A stretch of DNA of 64,000 nucleotides, from contig NZ_FNFK01000002.1 in NCBI RefSeq assembly GCF_900101165.1, forward strand, positions 46,891 through 110,890, read 5' to 3'. Numbering within the stretch: position 1 is the first letter of the stretch; the number at the start of each line of letters is the position of its first letter. This DNA comes from Alkalibacterium thalassium (GTDB lineage: Bacteria > Bacillota > Bacilli > Lactobacillales > Carnobacteriaceae_A). Below the pieces are notes generated by a model. That model was not told the DNA's origin. It saw only the letters and a program-made list of their open reading frames with translations, and ran no database searches. Shown here one piece after another: positions 21,876 to 32,550 of the stretch. The position numbers and the translations under genes are program-made.

Positions 21876-23008
21876 TGAAAGGATCTGTAAGAAAAAGAGG
21901 CAATCGATGGTATTACTTTTTTGACGCTGCACCAATAAACGGGAAACGGCAAATTATTGAGCGTGCTGGTGGTGATACCAAAGCTGAGGCTTTAGCTGCT
22001 TTAAGAAAGGCTATCAGTGAATATGAGAAATCTGGAGCGGTATTCAACGACACGAACATAAGCGTTCAAGACTATTTAGAGTTTTGGTACGATGACTATG
22101 TATTGCGTAACCTCAAATACAATACGCATAAGAATTATAGAAACATTTTAGATAAACACATCTATCCTTACATTGGAGGGTACCGATTAAAAAGTATACA
22201 ACCTTCCACTCTTCAGAAAGTTATAGATATTAACTTTGAAAAAGGATTGTCTAAAAAAACGTTGGCCATAATAAAAACTGTACTCAACGGAGCATTTAGA
22301 CGTGCAGTGTTCCCATACCAATATATCCAACAAGACCCTACCCGTTTTATAAGTATGCCAAAATTTGATGAACGACATAAAGTAACAAAAGAAGATTTAA
22401 AGATAATAACTGTTGATGAATTCAAACGATTAAAAGATAGCGTTAGTCCAGCTAATCCGTTTTACATTCCTATGATGGTCGCCTTTTATACCGGCATGAG
22501 ACGGGGAGAAGTATGCGGGCTTAAATGGAGTGATATTAACTACGAAGAACAGACTATAACAGTTAACAGGATAGTTATCATGAACGACGAGGGTTATGAA
22601 GAAGGTACACCAAAAACTCAGGCATCCTATCGAACGATCGGAATAGGAAACGATTTGGTCAATGCTCTTAAACAGCATAGAAAAAGACAGTTAGAGAATA
22701 AATTATTTTATGGCCAGCATTATATCGATAATGAGTATGTATGTACGAAAGAAAATGGAGAATTAGTCACCCCCTATTCAATAAACTGGCATGTTCATAA
22801 AACACGAAGAGACACTGGAATCGAATTTAATTTCCATTCTTTCCGACATACCCATGCCACACTCCTCTTAGAAGGCGGAGCGAAAATAAAAGCCATCCAG
22901 GAGCGACTAGGGCATTCCAAAATAAGCACAACAATGGATACCTATTCCCACCTAACTAAAAAGACTAAAAAGGAAACGGTCGATTTGTTTGAAAACTTGA
23001 TGAAATAA
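21872..23008 (+). CDS. int: Tyrosine-type site-specific integrase
   Basis: 378 aa. The N-terminal arm-binding AP2-like domain covers residues 1-52 (MKGSVRKRGNRWYYFFDAA). A SAM-like core-binding domain spans 65-165. The catalytic domain carries Arg in TGMRRGEVCGL, HSFRHTHATLL (H-x-x-R-H), GHSKISTTMDTYSHL with the nucleophile Tyr. It catalyses recombination between attP and attB. The ATG pair overlaps the previous stop. The gene ends about 100 bp from the lepA stop codon, so the attachment core should lie in 23,010-23,120. Confidence 0.94.
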   Translation: MMKGSVRKRGNRWYYFFDAAPINGKRQIIERAGGDTKAEALAALRKAISEYEKSGAVFNDTNISVQDYLEFWYDDYVLRNLKYNTHKNYRNILDKHIYPYIGGYRLKSIQPSTLQKVIDINFEKGLSKKTLAIIKTVLNGAFRRAVFPYQYIQQDPTRFISMPKFDERHKVTKEDLKIITVDEFKRLKDSVSPANPFYIPMMVAFYTGMRRGEVCGLKWSDINYEEQTITVNRIVIMNDEGYEEGTPKTQASYRTIGIGNDLVNALKQHRKRQLENKLFYGQHYIDNEYVCTKENGELVTPYSINWHVHKTRRDTGIEFNFHSFRHTHATLLLEGGAKIKAIQERLGHSKISTTMDTYSHLTKKTKKETVDLFENLMK

Positions 23009-23013
23009 AAGAA

Positions 23014-23060
23014 GATTTGCCATCAATTGCCGACAGATGATGGCAAAATGATGGCAAATC
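23014..23060. repeat. Arm-type repeats / terminator hairpin next to the attachment region
   Basis: Two tandem 11-bp units TGATGGCAAAA (23038-23048) and TGATGGCAAAT (23049-23059), plus an inverted copy TTTGCCATCA (23016-23025). The outer copies form a 12-bp perfect inverted repeat (23014-23025/23049-23060). They are suitable as integrase arm sites. Read towards the prophage the hairpin is followed by TTCTTTTATTTC, so it may also terminate lepA transcription. Confidence 0.65.
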
Positions 23061-23108
23061 TCTATTTTCAAGGGTATTAACAAATAGCCAACCTTGTTAT
23101 ATCAACGT
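23061..23108. other. Probable prophage-host junction (attachment region)
   Basis: Between the last phage repeats and the lepA stop codon. lepA ends with the normal [19 protein letters not shown], so integration has either spared the gene or rebuilt its end. The core cannot be defined without the other junction. Confidence 0.5.
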
Positions 23109-24932
23109 TTATTCGTCATCCAAGTTAAGAACAGACATAAACGCCTCTTGCGGAATTTCCACGTTTCCGACGTTCTTCATTCTCTTCTTACCGGCTTTCT
23201 GTTTCTTCAGAAGTTTCTGACGACGGGTGACGTCTCCTCCGTACAACTTGGCCGTAACGTCTTTACGGTAGGCTTTAACTGTTGAGCGGGAAACGATGTT
23301 CTGACCGATTGCAGCCTGAATTGGAATTTCAAACTGCTGTCTTGGAATCGTCTGTTTCAGCTGTTCTACAACTGAGCGTCCTCTGGCGTAAGCGAAGTCC
23401 TTGTGCACGATAAAGCTCAAGGCATCGACTTTTTCTCCGTGAATCAGGATATCCATCTTGACCAGGTTGCTGACGCGATAGCCGGCTTCCTGATAGTCCA
23501 GAGACGCATAGCCTTTAGTGCTTGATTTCAGACGGTCGAAGAAGTCATAAACGATTTCAGACAGCGGCATGTAGTACATGACGTTGACTCGAATGTCGTC
23601 TAGATATTCCATCGTGATGAAGTCGCCACGCTTACGCTGAGCGATTTCCATGACGGCACCAACATAATCATTTGGTACGGTAATCGTCGCTTTGACGTAA
23701 GGCTCTTCTACTGATTCGATTTCCTGTGGTTCTGGCATATCCGCAGGGTTTGAAACAGTGATCTGTTCGCCATCGGTCTTGTTGATGTGATAAATAACAG
23801 ATGGTGCTGTTGTGATCAGATCAAGGTTGAATTCACGCTCCAGACGTTCCTGGATAACATCCATGTGAAGCATGCCAAGGAATCCACAACGGAATCCGAA
23901 TCCTAGAGCCTGAGACGTTTCTGCTTCGAATTTCAGTGCCGCATCGTTCAACTGCAGACGTTCAAGCGCTTCACGCAAGTCTTCATATCTTGAAGAATCC
24001 GTCGGGTACATACCGCAGAATACCATTGGTACCATTTCACGGTAACCAGGCAGTGGCTTATCTGTCGGATTGTTGGCTAAAGTCAGCGTATCACCTACTT
24101 GGGTGTCCTTGACGGTCTTGATGTTAGCTGTGACGTATCCGACGTCTCCAACCATCAGCGCGTCTCTTTCGACTGGCTTAGGTGAATGCACACCAACTTC
24201 AGTGACTTCAAATTTCTTGCCGTTACTCATCAGCTGAATCGTATCACCTTTTTTGAGTGTACCATCCATCACTCGGATGTTCAGGACTACCCCTCTATAG
24301 GCATCATAGGCAGAATCAAAGATCAGAGCCTTCAGCGGATTATCGATGTCCCCTTCTGGTGCAGGTACTTTCTCCACGATCTGTTCAAGGATCTCTTCGA
24401 TCCCTATTCCACTTTTAGCACTGGCTGGGACAGCTTCACTTGCGTCCAGTCCAATGATGTCTTCAATTTCTTTTCTTACACGCTCAGGATCTGCAGCAGG
24501 TAAGTCGATCTTATTGATGATCGGAAGGATTTCCAGTTCATTATCCAGTGCAAGATAGACATTAGCCAGCGTCTGTGCTTCAACGCCTTGTGCCGCATCT
24601 ACCACTAGAATGGCTCCCTCACAGGCAGCCAGGCTACGTGAGACTTCGTATGTGAAGTCGACGTGTCCAGGTGTATCGATCAGATGAAGGATATAAGTTT
24701 CCCCATCTTTAGCCTGATACTGTACTTCGACTGTATTAAGCTTGATTGTGATTCCACGCTCTCTTTCCAAATCCATGGAATCAAGGAGCTGATCCTGCAT
24801 TTCACGGTCAGCTACTGTATGAGTCAACTGAAGAATTCTGTCAGCCAGCGTAGATTTCCCGTGGTCGATATGGGCAATGATCGAAAAGTTTCTGATTTTC
24901 TTCTGTCGTTCTCTTGCTTGTTTTTTATCCAT
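23109..24932 (-). CDS. lepA: Elongation factor 4 (LepA), ribosome back-translocase
   Basis: 607 aa, normal length. The GTPase domain has [17 protein letters not shown] (G1), ERERGITIK (G2), DTPGHVDF (G3) and NKIDLPAA (G4). It is followed by domains resembling EF-G and the LepA-specific C-terminal domain ending near residue 607. It acts on stalled or mis-translocated ribosomes and in subunit biogenesis. Own promoter at 24972-25000; downstream neighbour is the prophage. Confidence 0.97.
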   Translation of the reverse strand: MDKKQARERQKKIRNFSIIAHIDHGKSTLADRILQLTHTVADREMQDQLLDSMDLERERGITIKLNTVEVQYQAKDGETYILHLIDTPGHVDFTYEVSRSLAACEGAILVVDAAQGVEAQTLANVYLALDNELEILPIINKIDLPAADPERVRKEIEDIIGLDASEAVPASAKSGIGIEEILEQIVEKVPAPEGDIDNPLKALIFDSAYDAYRGVVLNIRVMDGTLKKGDTIQLMSNGKKFEVTEVGVHSPKPVERDALMVGDVGYVTANIKTVKDTQVGDTLTLANNPTDKPLPGYREMVPMVFCGMYPTDSSRYEDLREALERLQLNDAALKFEAETSQALGFGFRCGFLGMLHMDVIQERLEREFNLDLITTAPSVIYHINKTDGEQITVSNPADMPEPQEIESVEEPYVKATITVPNDYVGAVMEIAQRKRGDFITMEYLDDIRVNVMYYMPLSEIVYDFFDRLKSSTKGYASLDYQEAGYRVSNLVKMDILIHGEKVDALSFIVHKDFAYARGRSVVEQLKQTIPRQQFEIPIQAAIGQNIVSRSTVKAYRKDVTAKLYGGDVTRRQKLLKKQKAGKKRMKNVGNVEIPQEAFMSVLNLDDE

Positions 24933-24971
24933 TGCTATATTTTCCTCATTCCTCTAAAAACATTCCTTACT

Positions 24972-25000
24972 ATTATACCAACGATGGCAAGAGAGTACAA
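24972..25000 (-). promoter_or_regulatory. lepA promoter
   Basis: Minus-strand extended -10 TGGTATAAT (TATAAT at 24972-24977), 17-bp spacer and TTGTAC (24995-25000) as -35. The rest of the lepA-dnaJ gap (about 25001-25111) is AT-rich with no gene seen. Confidence 0.7.
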
Positions 25001-25111
25001 TCTCTGTCTGACCTACTGAATGATCTTGGTCTCTGTTGTCACACTTTATAACCTGAATGCTTTCACATTTCTTTACTCAAATCTATAGATAATAGAATAT
25101 ATCATATATAC

Positions 25112-25166
25112 GATAAAAATCACGCTCTCGTTAATACAGACATACTGGCCTGCTTTAATGAGAGCG
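25112..25166 (-). terminator. dnaJ terminator
   Basis: Minus-strand stem CGCTCTCATTAA / TTAACGAGAGCG (one G-U) with a 20-nt loop, followed by TGATTTTTA, just after the dnaJ stop. Confidence 0.8.
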
Positions 25167-25175
25167 CGTTTCACT

Positions 25176-26339
25176 TTATTTATTCTTATCTTTAAAGGCG
25201 TCCTTCACTCTCGAAAAAAACGAGCCATCCACCTGCTCGACCACGTCCTCATACTCGCTGGCCTGCGCAAAGTTTCTCAGATGTTTAGCTTGTTCTTCAG
25301 TGACTTTTTCAGGAACAACGACACGGACTTTGATGTGCTGGTCGCCATTACCTGTTCCTCTCAGTCTTGGTGCACCTTTGCCTCTCAGTCTGAACGTTGT
25401 ACCTGGCTGAGTTCCAGCGGGGATCTTGAACTTCACTTTGCCGTGTACAGTTGGTACTTCAAGCTCATCACCCAAAGTAGCCTGAACGATATTGATCGGT
25501 AGTTCGTAATATATTTCTGATCCTCTCCGGTCAAACAGTTCAGATGGTTCGACTCGGAATACGACATACAGGTCGCCATAAGGGCCACCGTTGACTCCGG
25601 CATCGCCCTGGTTCTGCACGCGCATCTGATTGCCGTCTTCAACACCGGCAGGTACAGTCACTTTAACAGAATGCTGTTTTTTAGTGTGACCCGAACCGTG
25701 ACAAGTCGTACATTTTTCTTTGATTTCCTGTCCAGATCCATTACATGTCGGGCAGGTCTGCTGAGTCATGACACGTCCGAATGGTGTATTACGCTCAACG
25801 TTTACCGCACCCGCACCTTGACACTGCGAACAGGTCTGCGGGCTGGTACCTCGTTTTGCACCGGATCCGGCACACGTATCACACGTTTCTTCACGATTGT
25901 ATCGAATCGTTGTTTCTTTACCAAAAATAGCTTCTTCAAACTTAAGATCCATGACATACTGCAGATCCTCACCTTTGCGGGGTGCATTTGGGTTACGGCG
26001 TCTTGAACCGCCCCCACCAAAGAACTGGTCGAAGATATCTTCGAATCCGCCGCCGAAGCCACCCTGGCCACCGCCGAACCCGCCACCAAAGCCGCCGCCT
26101 GCACCGAAGTTCGGATCAGTTGAGGCATGTCCATACTGATCGTATGCTGCACGCTTCTGGTCATCACTCAACACTTCGTAGGCTTCCGAGATTTGCTTGA
26201 ACTTCTCGTCGGCATCCGGAGCGTCACTGATATCCGGGTGGTATTTTTTAGAAAGCTTGCGGTAAGCTTTTTTAATTTCATCTTTAGAAGCATTTTTAGA
26301 AACTCCTAGTAGGTCATAAAAATCTTCTTTTTCAGGCAT
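25176..26339 (-). CDS. dnaJ: Chaperone DnaJ
   Basis: 387 aa. J domain with HPD ([10 protein letters not shown], residues 5-70), Gly/Phe-rich linker ([20 protein letters not shown]), zinc domain with four CxxCxGxG repeats ([32 protein letters not shown]) and two C-terminal substrate-binding barrels. It stimulates DnaK ATPase and delivers substrates. It lies downstream of dnaK but behind a terminator, so it may be partly uncoupled from the hrcA-grpE-dnaK transcript. Confidence 0.97.
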   Translation of the reverse strand: MPEKEDFYDLLGVSKNASKDEIKKAYRKLSKKYHPDISDAPDADEKFKQISEAYEVLSDDQKRAAYDQYGHASTDPNFGAGGGFGGGFGGGQGGFGGGFEDIFDQFFGGGGSRRRNPNAPRKGEDLQYVMDLKFEEAIFGKETTIRYNREETCDTCAGSGAKRGTSPQTCSQCQGAGAVNVERNTPFGRVMTQQTCPTCNGSGQEIKEKCTTCHGSGHTKKQHSVKVTVPAGVEDGNQMRVQNQGDAGVNGGPYGDLYVVFRVEPSELFDRRGSEIYYELPINIVQATLGDELEVPTVHGKVKFKIPAGTQPGTTFRLRGKGAPRLRGTGNGDQHIKVRVVVPEKVTEEQAKHLRNFAQASEYEDVVEQVDGSFFSRVKDAFKDKNK

Positions 26340-26435
26340 ACTATCCCTCCATTGCTACTGTCACGCGTCTCTGTAGAGCTGAGTCCTACGATTGTTAGGC
26401 TTCTTGCACAGCAGCTACAGGGGCTCTGTATCTCT

Positions 26436-26485
26436 TTTCAAAAAGAAAGAAAGCACTTATTTGTGGTGCTTTAAAAGTGCTTTCT
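26436..26485 (-). terminator. dnaK terminator
   Basis: Minus-strand AGAAAGCACTT / AAGTGCTTTCT stem (26448-26458 and 26475-26485) followed by TTCTTTTTG. Between it and dnaJ is roughly 95 nt with a small hairpin (CTCTGTAG/CTACAGAG-like) and no clear promoter. Confidence 0.85.
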
Positions 26486-26506
26486 TCTCTTCAAATCTCA
26501 CTTCAA

Positions 26507-28354
<1,848 letters not shown>

Positions 28355-28367
28355 CTATAGAATTTTT

Positions 28368-28940
28368 TTATAATGTAACTGATACTTTGGCTGCACGTAA
28401 CACACGATCGTGCAGTTTATAGCCTTTTTCAAAAACTTGAGCCACTTCATTGCTGTCCTGATCTTCATTCGCAGGTACTTGCGTATACGCTTCGTGATAG
28501 TTGGGATCAAACGGTTCTCCAACAGGATCGATTACTTCAATCCCTTCTTTTTCTAAGGCCTGCTGCAGGCTGTTGTAGACCATCTCAATACCTTTTTTCA
28601 GGTTTTCTCCTGCTTCAGTATCGACTTCGATACTTAAAGCACGTTCGATATTGTCCAGTGCAGGAAGTAGTTCTTTCGCCAGAGACTGTGAGCTGTAGCG
28701 AAGAAGTTCTTCGCGGTCCCGCTGATTACGTCTACGGATGTTTGCCAGTTCTGCCTGAAGACGATAATATCTGTCTGTCAGGTCGTCCAGTTCTTTCTGC
28801 TTTTCTTCCAGTTCAGAAGTCCCGCTGCTCTCTTCTTCTGTGGACTTCTCATCGTTTTCAAGCTGAATGTCTTCGTCAGCTGTTTCTTCCTGTTTTGACG
28901 ATACGTCTTCATTCAACTCTTTTTCATCTTTTTCATCCAC
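28368..28940 (-). CDS. grpE: Nucleotide exchange factor GrpE
   Basis: 190 aa. An acidic disordered N-terminus (about 40 residues rich in Glu, Asp, Ser) leads into the long coiled coil (ELDDLTDRYYRLQAELANIRRRNQRDREELLRY) and the beta-wing end (EGIEVIDPVGEPFDPNYHEA, YKLHDRVLRAAKVSV). It releases ADP from DnaK. Located between hrcA and dnaK. Confidence 0.96.
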   Translation of the reverse strand: MDEKDEKELNEDVSSKQEETADEDIQLENDEKSTEEESSGTSELEEKQKELDDLTDRYYRLQAELANIRRRNQRDREELLRYSSQSLAKELLPALDNIERALSIEVDTEAGENLKKGIEMVYNSLQQALEKEGIEVIDPVGEPFDPNYHEAYTQVPANEDQDSNEVAQVFEKGYKLHDRVLRAAKVSVTL

Positions 28941-28961
28941 GTGACATTCCTCTTTTCCTTA

Positions 28962-29990
28962 TTATTCCAGGTAGTAATTTAATAGTGTGTGTGTCAGCTG
29001 TTTTCTGAATACATCCAGCACGCCGAATGTCTCATCGTAGGACATGCTGGTCGGACCTAACACGGCAAGTATCCCTCGGCCATGGCCGCTGACCTGATAT
29101 GCTGCGGTCACCAGACTGAAGTTGGTAAACAGTTCGTTGTCGAATTCGTCACCTATCTTCACGACGAAATCTTCATGAATCGGATCGATCAGCACATTGA
29201 GGTTTCCTTTATTGTCCAGTAGAGAATATAAGGATTTAAGCTGCTGTTTGTCCATGTCTTCAGTGAAATCCAGCAGATTCATCTTGCCGGAAACATGATA
29301 ACGGTCTTCTGCAGAAGCATTGAACGCCGATTCAAGCGACAGATACATATCCATCGCATTGGACGCATACTTTCTGATTAAGAACGGAATGTCCTGTTCC
29401 AGTTTTCTAGCGACCTCCATTAAAGGCAGGCCGACCAGATGCTGATTGAATATATTGGCCACTTTGACCATATCAGACTCATCGATCGGTTTCGGCAGTC
29501 TGAAGACTTTATTCTCTATCAGTCCGCCATCTGTTTGAACAATTGCCATAATCAGATTATCATTCAAGGCAACTAGTCTGAATCCGGTCAGGCGACTGGA
29601 CTCGGCTTTCGGCCCAAGAACGATCGCAGTATAACTGGTCAAGTCGGACAGCAGCTTGGCTGACTGATTCATGATATCATCCATCTGCTTGACATGATTA
29701 CCAAGGACTTCATTAATGATCTGCAGCTTGTCCTCAGCTACTTCCTGAGGTTTCACGAGATGATCGATGTAATACCGGTACCCCTTCATCGACGGAACAC
29801 GTCCTGAAGACGAATGAGTTTTCTGGATGAATCCAAGTTTTTCAAGAAAGCTCAGTTCATTTCTGATTGTTGCGGAACTGGCATCGATAGCCGTTTCAGT
29901 CATGATTGTTTTCGACCCGATTGGATGCCCTGTAGACGTATAGAGTCTGATGAGAGCATCAAGTATATTTATTTGCCTCTTTGTCAACAT
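28962..29990 (-). CDS. hrcA: Heat-inducible transcription repressor HrcA
   Basis: 342 aa from the ATG at 29990, which is 8 nt after AAGGAG; an earlier in-frame start is too close to that site. N-terminal winged helix (LTKRQINILDALIRLYTSTGHPIGSKTI, then SSATIRNELSFLEKLGFI) and the larger HrcA effector domain. It binds CIRCE (found at 30077-30103) and needs GroE for activity, so it represses this operon in unstressed cells. Confidence 0.95.
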   Translation of the reverse strand: MLTKRQINILDALIRLYTSTGHPIGSKTIMTETAIDASSATIRNELSFLEKLGFIQKTHSSSGRVPSMKGYRYYIDHLVKPQEVAEDKLQIINEVLGNHVKQMDDIMNQSAKLLSDLTSYTAIVLGPKAESSRLTGFRLVALNDNLIMAIVQTDGGLIENKVFRLPKPIDESDMVKVANIFNQHLVGLPLMEVARKLEQDIPFLIRKYASNAMDMYLSLESAFNASAEDRYHVSGKMNLLDFTEDMDKQQLKSLYSLLDNKGNLNVLIDPIHEDFVVKIGDEFDNELFTNFSLVTAAYQVSGHGRGILAVLGPTSMSYDETFGVLDVFRKQLTHTLLNYYLE

Positions 29991-30076
29991 GTGCATCACT
30001 CCTTGGCACGAAGACAGACTTCAAACGTATTGATTTACTAGCTGAGCACTCACACCGCATCAATTTATTTATTAAA

Positions 30077-30103
30077 TTAGCACTCGAACAAGCCGACTGC
30101 TAA
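30077..30103. promoter_or_regulatory. CIRCE operator of hrcA-grpE-dnaK
   Basis: TTAGCACTC-N9-GACTGCTAA, matching the TTAGCACTC-N9-GAGTGCTAA consensus with one mismatch in the right arm. It lies just downstream of the promoter at 30113-30141. Confidence 0.93.
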
Positions 30104-30112
30104 TACATCTAT

Positions 30113-30141
30113 AATTTATCAAATAGACTCTTGTCTGTCAA
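30113..30141 (-). promoter_or_regulatory. hrcA operon promoter
   Basis: Minus-strand TTGACA (30136-30141), 17-bp spacer, TAAATT (30113-30118). CIRCE begins 10 bp downstream. The promoter starts directly at the ribF stop codon. Confidence 0.85.
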
Positions 30142-30144
30142 CAA

Positions 30145-31101
30145 TTAAATCTGATTTATTTTGACCTTTGCCAAACTCTCTCTCGCTTCTATCTCATCCT
30201 GATCCAGTCTTTCGATTAAAGCATCGACAGAGTCGAACTTGATCTCGTCTCTCAGATATGAGACCCATTTGACTGAAACATCTTCGCCATATATCTCTTC
30301 GCTGTAATCAAAGAGATGGACTTCGATCGAATAGCTCGGCCGATGACCGAATGTCGGGTTGTAGCCTATTGAGGCCATACCATCATGCCATTTTCCATTG
30401 ACTCGCATCCTGACAGCATAGACGCCACGTTTAGGTACCATGACGTACGGGTGTGGATAGATATTGGCCGTAGGATAGCCCAGTTCTCTTCCCCTTGCAT
30501 CCCCGTGAATCACGAAGCCGCTGGTTTCATAGATGTATCCCAGTAGTTTGTTCGCCCGTTCGATCTGACCTTCACCGATATAACGTCTGATACGGGTGGA
30601 GCTGATCTTATCTCGTTCGTCCTGCATTTTCTCCACCTTAATAATATCAAAGCGCCCATCTGCATACTCATGCAAGGTATCCATATTGGCTAAGTGGGCT
30701 TTTCCGTAGGTATAATCAAACCCGGCAACGACGATTTTAGCATGCCATTTCACTATATAGTCATCTACAAACTCCTGCGGTGAGAGACGGCCGAAGCTGG
30801 ATGTGAAATCGACCTCATAAAGGATATCTACTCCTAAATTTTCCATGATCTTTTCTTTTCGATCCAACGGAGTCAGATAATTATGCTTGTCCGGATCGAA
30901 GCTTCGGTAAACGAAAGCCGGATGTCTGTTGAATGTCATGACCGCCGATTTCATCCCTTTTTGAGCGGCAATCTGTACGCCTTTTTTTATGACCGCCTGA
31001 TGTCCGCGGTGTACCCCGTCAAAAAAACCCAGGATGAGAACGATATCGCCGGAATATATATCTTTTTTATCATATGGATGATGAATCTTTATAATTTCCA
31101 T
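30145..31101 (-). CDS. ribF: Bifunctional riboflavin kinase / FAD synthetase
   Basis: About 318 aa. N-terminal nucleotidyltransferase with GFFDGVHRGHQAVI (residues 25-38) and SSTRIRRYI; C-terminal flavokinase with GRELGYPTANI and the MRVNGKWHDGMASIGYNPTFG segment. It makes FMN and FAD from riboflavin and ATP. ATG at 31101 chosen because TAGGTGG is well placed; a GTG three codons upstream lies inside that site. It follows truB with a 12-nt gap, an operon typical of Firmicutes. Confidence 0.95.
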   Translation of the reverse strand: MEIIKIHHPYDKKDIYSGDIVLILGFFDGVHRGHQAVIKKGVQIAAQKGMKSAVMTFNRHPAFVYRSFDPDKHNYLTPLDRKEKIMENLGVDILYEVDFTSSFGRLSPQEFVDDYIVKWHAKIVVAGFDYTYGKAHLANMDTLHEYADGRFDIIKVEKMQDERDKISSTRIRRYIGEGQIERANKLLGYIYETSGFVIHGDARGRELGYPTANIYPHPYVMVPKRGVYAVRMRVNGKWHDGMASIGYNPTFGHRPSYSIEVHLFDYSEEIYGEDVSVKWVSYLRDEIKFDSVDALIERLDQDEIEARESLAKVKINQI

Positions 31102-31113
31102 GAGTTCCACCTA

Positions 31114-32028
31114 CTATTCATTTCGTAAGACTTTTATCGGTTTGATAAACTGACTTTTACTTGGATGTGAGCCATAAATAGCGACCGCTCTGTTCTCTTT
31201 CATAAAAACAAGCCGGTCGGATTCATCCCATGCATAGTCTGCTTTATCCAGCAGTGCACCATTCTTGACCTTGGCATATTCTTCTTCCGTCAGGTCGTGT
31301 TTCTTAATTTCCGTCAGCGCACTTTCCAGTGGAAACAGCGCCGCGTCCATTTTATCGTCTTCCATAAGCTGCTTTACTTCAGCTAAAGTGAAGGCCTGTT
31401 CGCTTGAATAACCACCGCTGGAGATACGTGTAAGCTGAGACATATGTGAAGGATAACCTAAGGACTGGCCTAAATCTACAGCCAGTGTACGCACGTAAGT
31501 CCCTTTTCCGCAACGGACTTCGAAGGTAAACCGGAGAATCTGTTCCTTTTCATCAAACACTGGATCTGACGTCCTCTGAAAATCATGAACCTCAATAGTA
31601 CGCGTCGGACGTTCGACTTCGACCCCTTTCCTGGCATACTCGTAAAGTCTTTTGCCGTTGACTTTGACTGCGGAATACATTGGAGGCGTCTGCTCAATCT
31701 TCCCGGTCAGCGCAGCAAGCGCCGCATCAATTGATTCGAGAGAAAGTGCTTCTGAAACAGGTCTACGGTCGACGATGTCTCCAGAGCGGTCTTCAGTTGT
31801 AGTTGAATAGCCCAATGTAATTTCTCCTGTATAAATCTTGTCAGAGTCCATCATGTACTCGATAATCTTAGTGGCTTTTCCAATTGCTACTGGAAGCACG
31901 CCATCTACATCTGGATCCAAGGTTCCGGAATGACCCACCTTTTTTGTCTTTAAAATCTTTCTCAGTTTAAATACCACGTCATGACTGGTCATTCCTGCTT
32001 CTTTCCATATAGGCAATATCCCTTCCAT
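31114..32028 (-). CDS. truB: tRNA pseudouridine-55 synthase TruB
   Basis: 304 aa. Catalytic segment VGHSGTLDPDVDGVLPVAIGKATK with the nucleophilic Asp near residue 38, then TPPMYSAVKVNGKRLYEYAR and RCGKGTYVRTLAVDLG, plus a C-terminal PUA-like domain. It modifies U55 of the T-loop in tRNAs. Good AAGGAGG ribosome site. Separated from rbfA by a terminator, so truB-ribF form their own unit. Confidence 0.95.
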   Translation of the reverse strand: MEGILPIWKEAGMTSHDVVFKLRKILKTKKVGHSGTLDPDVDGVLPVAIGKATKIIEYMMDSDKIYTGEITLGYSTTTEDRSGDIVDRRPVSEALSLESIDAALAALTGKIEQTPPMYSAVKVNGKRLYEYARKGVEVERPTRTIEVHDFQRTSDPVFDEKEQILRFTFEVRCGKGTYVRTLAVDLGQSLGYPSHMSQLTRISSGGYSSEQAFTLAEVKQLMEDDKMDAALFPLESALTEIKKHDLTEEEYAKVKNGALLDKADYAWDESDRLVFMKENRAVAIYGSHPSKSQFIKPIKVLRNE

Positions 32029-32066
32029 AATATCCTCCTTCTGACCCGCTTATATATGTACTGGCA

Positions 32067-32106
32067 AAAGAAAAGAGAATCGATGTTTAAAAACAAAGAT
32101 TCTCTT
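32067..32106 (-). terminator. Terminator after rbfA
   Basis: Minus-strand AAGAGAATC / GATTCTCTT stem followed by TTCTTTTG, between the rbfA stop and truB start. It ends the rimP-to-rbfA transcript. Confidence 0.85.
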
Positions 32107-32145
32107 CTTTACTGCTCAGTTGATCGCTTATTTGGTTAGAGAAAC

Positions 32146-32511
32146 TTATTCCTCATGTTCTTTTTTTATTTGATTGAGAAGTGAGTCGATCTTGTTTCCA
32201 TAAGCAATCGATTCATCTCTTGAAAATTTCAGTTCAGGTGTCTTATACAGAGTCAGACGGCTGCCCAGTTCCTTACGAACCAGTCCAGTTGCTTTATCAA
32301 GACCTTCCTGAGTGCTTTTTATTTCACTCTCGTCTTCAGACAATATGCTGTAAAAAATCATAGCCTGTTGAAGATCGCCTGTGACGTCTACACCTGTTAC
32401 AGTCACTCCATCAACTCTGGGATCTCTTACTCGTTTACGGAGAATGTCTGTTACTTCCTTCTGAATTTCCTGAGATACTCTACCTACTCTATAGTTCGGC
32501 AATGTATTCAC
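32146..32511 (-). CDS. rbfA: Ribosome-binding factor A
   Basis: 121 aa. KH-like fold: YRVGRVSQEIQKEVTDIL, DPRVDGVTVTGVDVTGDLQQAMIFYSIL, and LGSRLTLYKTPELKFSRDESIAYG. It assists maturation of the 16S rRNA 5' end and 30S assembly. Last gene of the operon, after infB, in the standard order. Confidence 0.95.
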   Translation of the reverse strand: MNTLPNYRVGRVSQEIQKEVTDILRKRVRDPRVDGVTVTGVDVTGDLQQAMIFYSILSEDESEIKSTQEGLDKATGLVRKELGSRLTLYKTPELKFSRDESIAYGNKIDSLLNQIKKEHEE

Positions 32512-32550
32512 CTGTCCTTTTTAAATAATTTCGGATCTGATGGGATATAT

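Noticed and set aside
23014..23060. CRISPR-like reading of the TGATGGCAAA repeats
   Set aside because: Only three short copies without spacers of regular length; the position next to integrase explains them as arm sites.
25671..26309. Several plus-strand open frames opposite dnaJ with Cys, Gly or Pro-rich products
   Set aside because: Their composition is the reverse complement of the DnaJ zinc and Gly-rich repeats; no ribosome sites.
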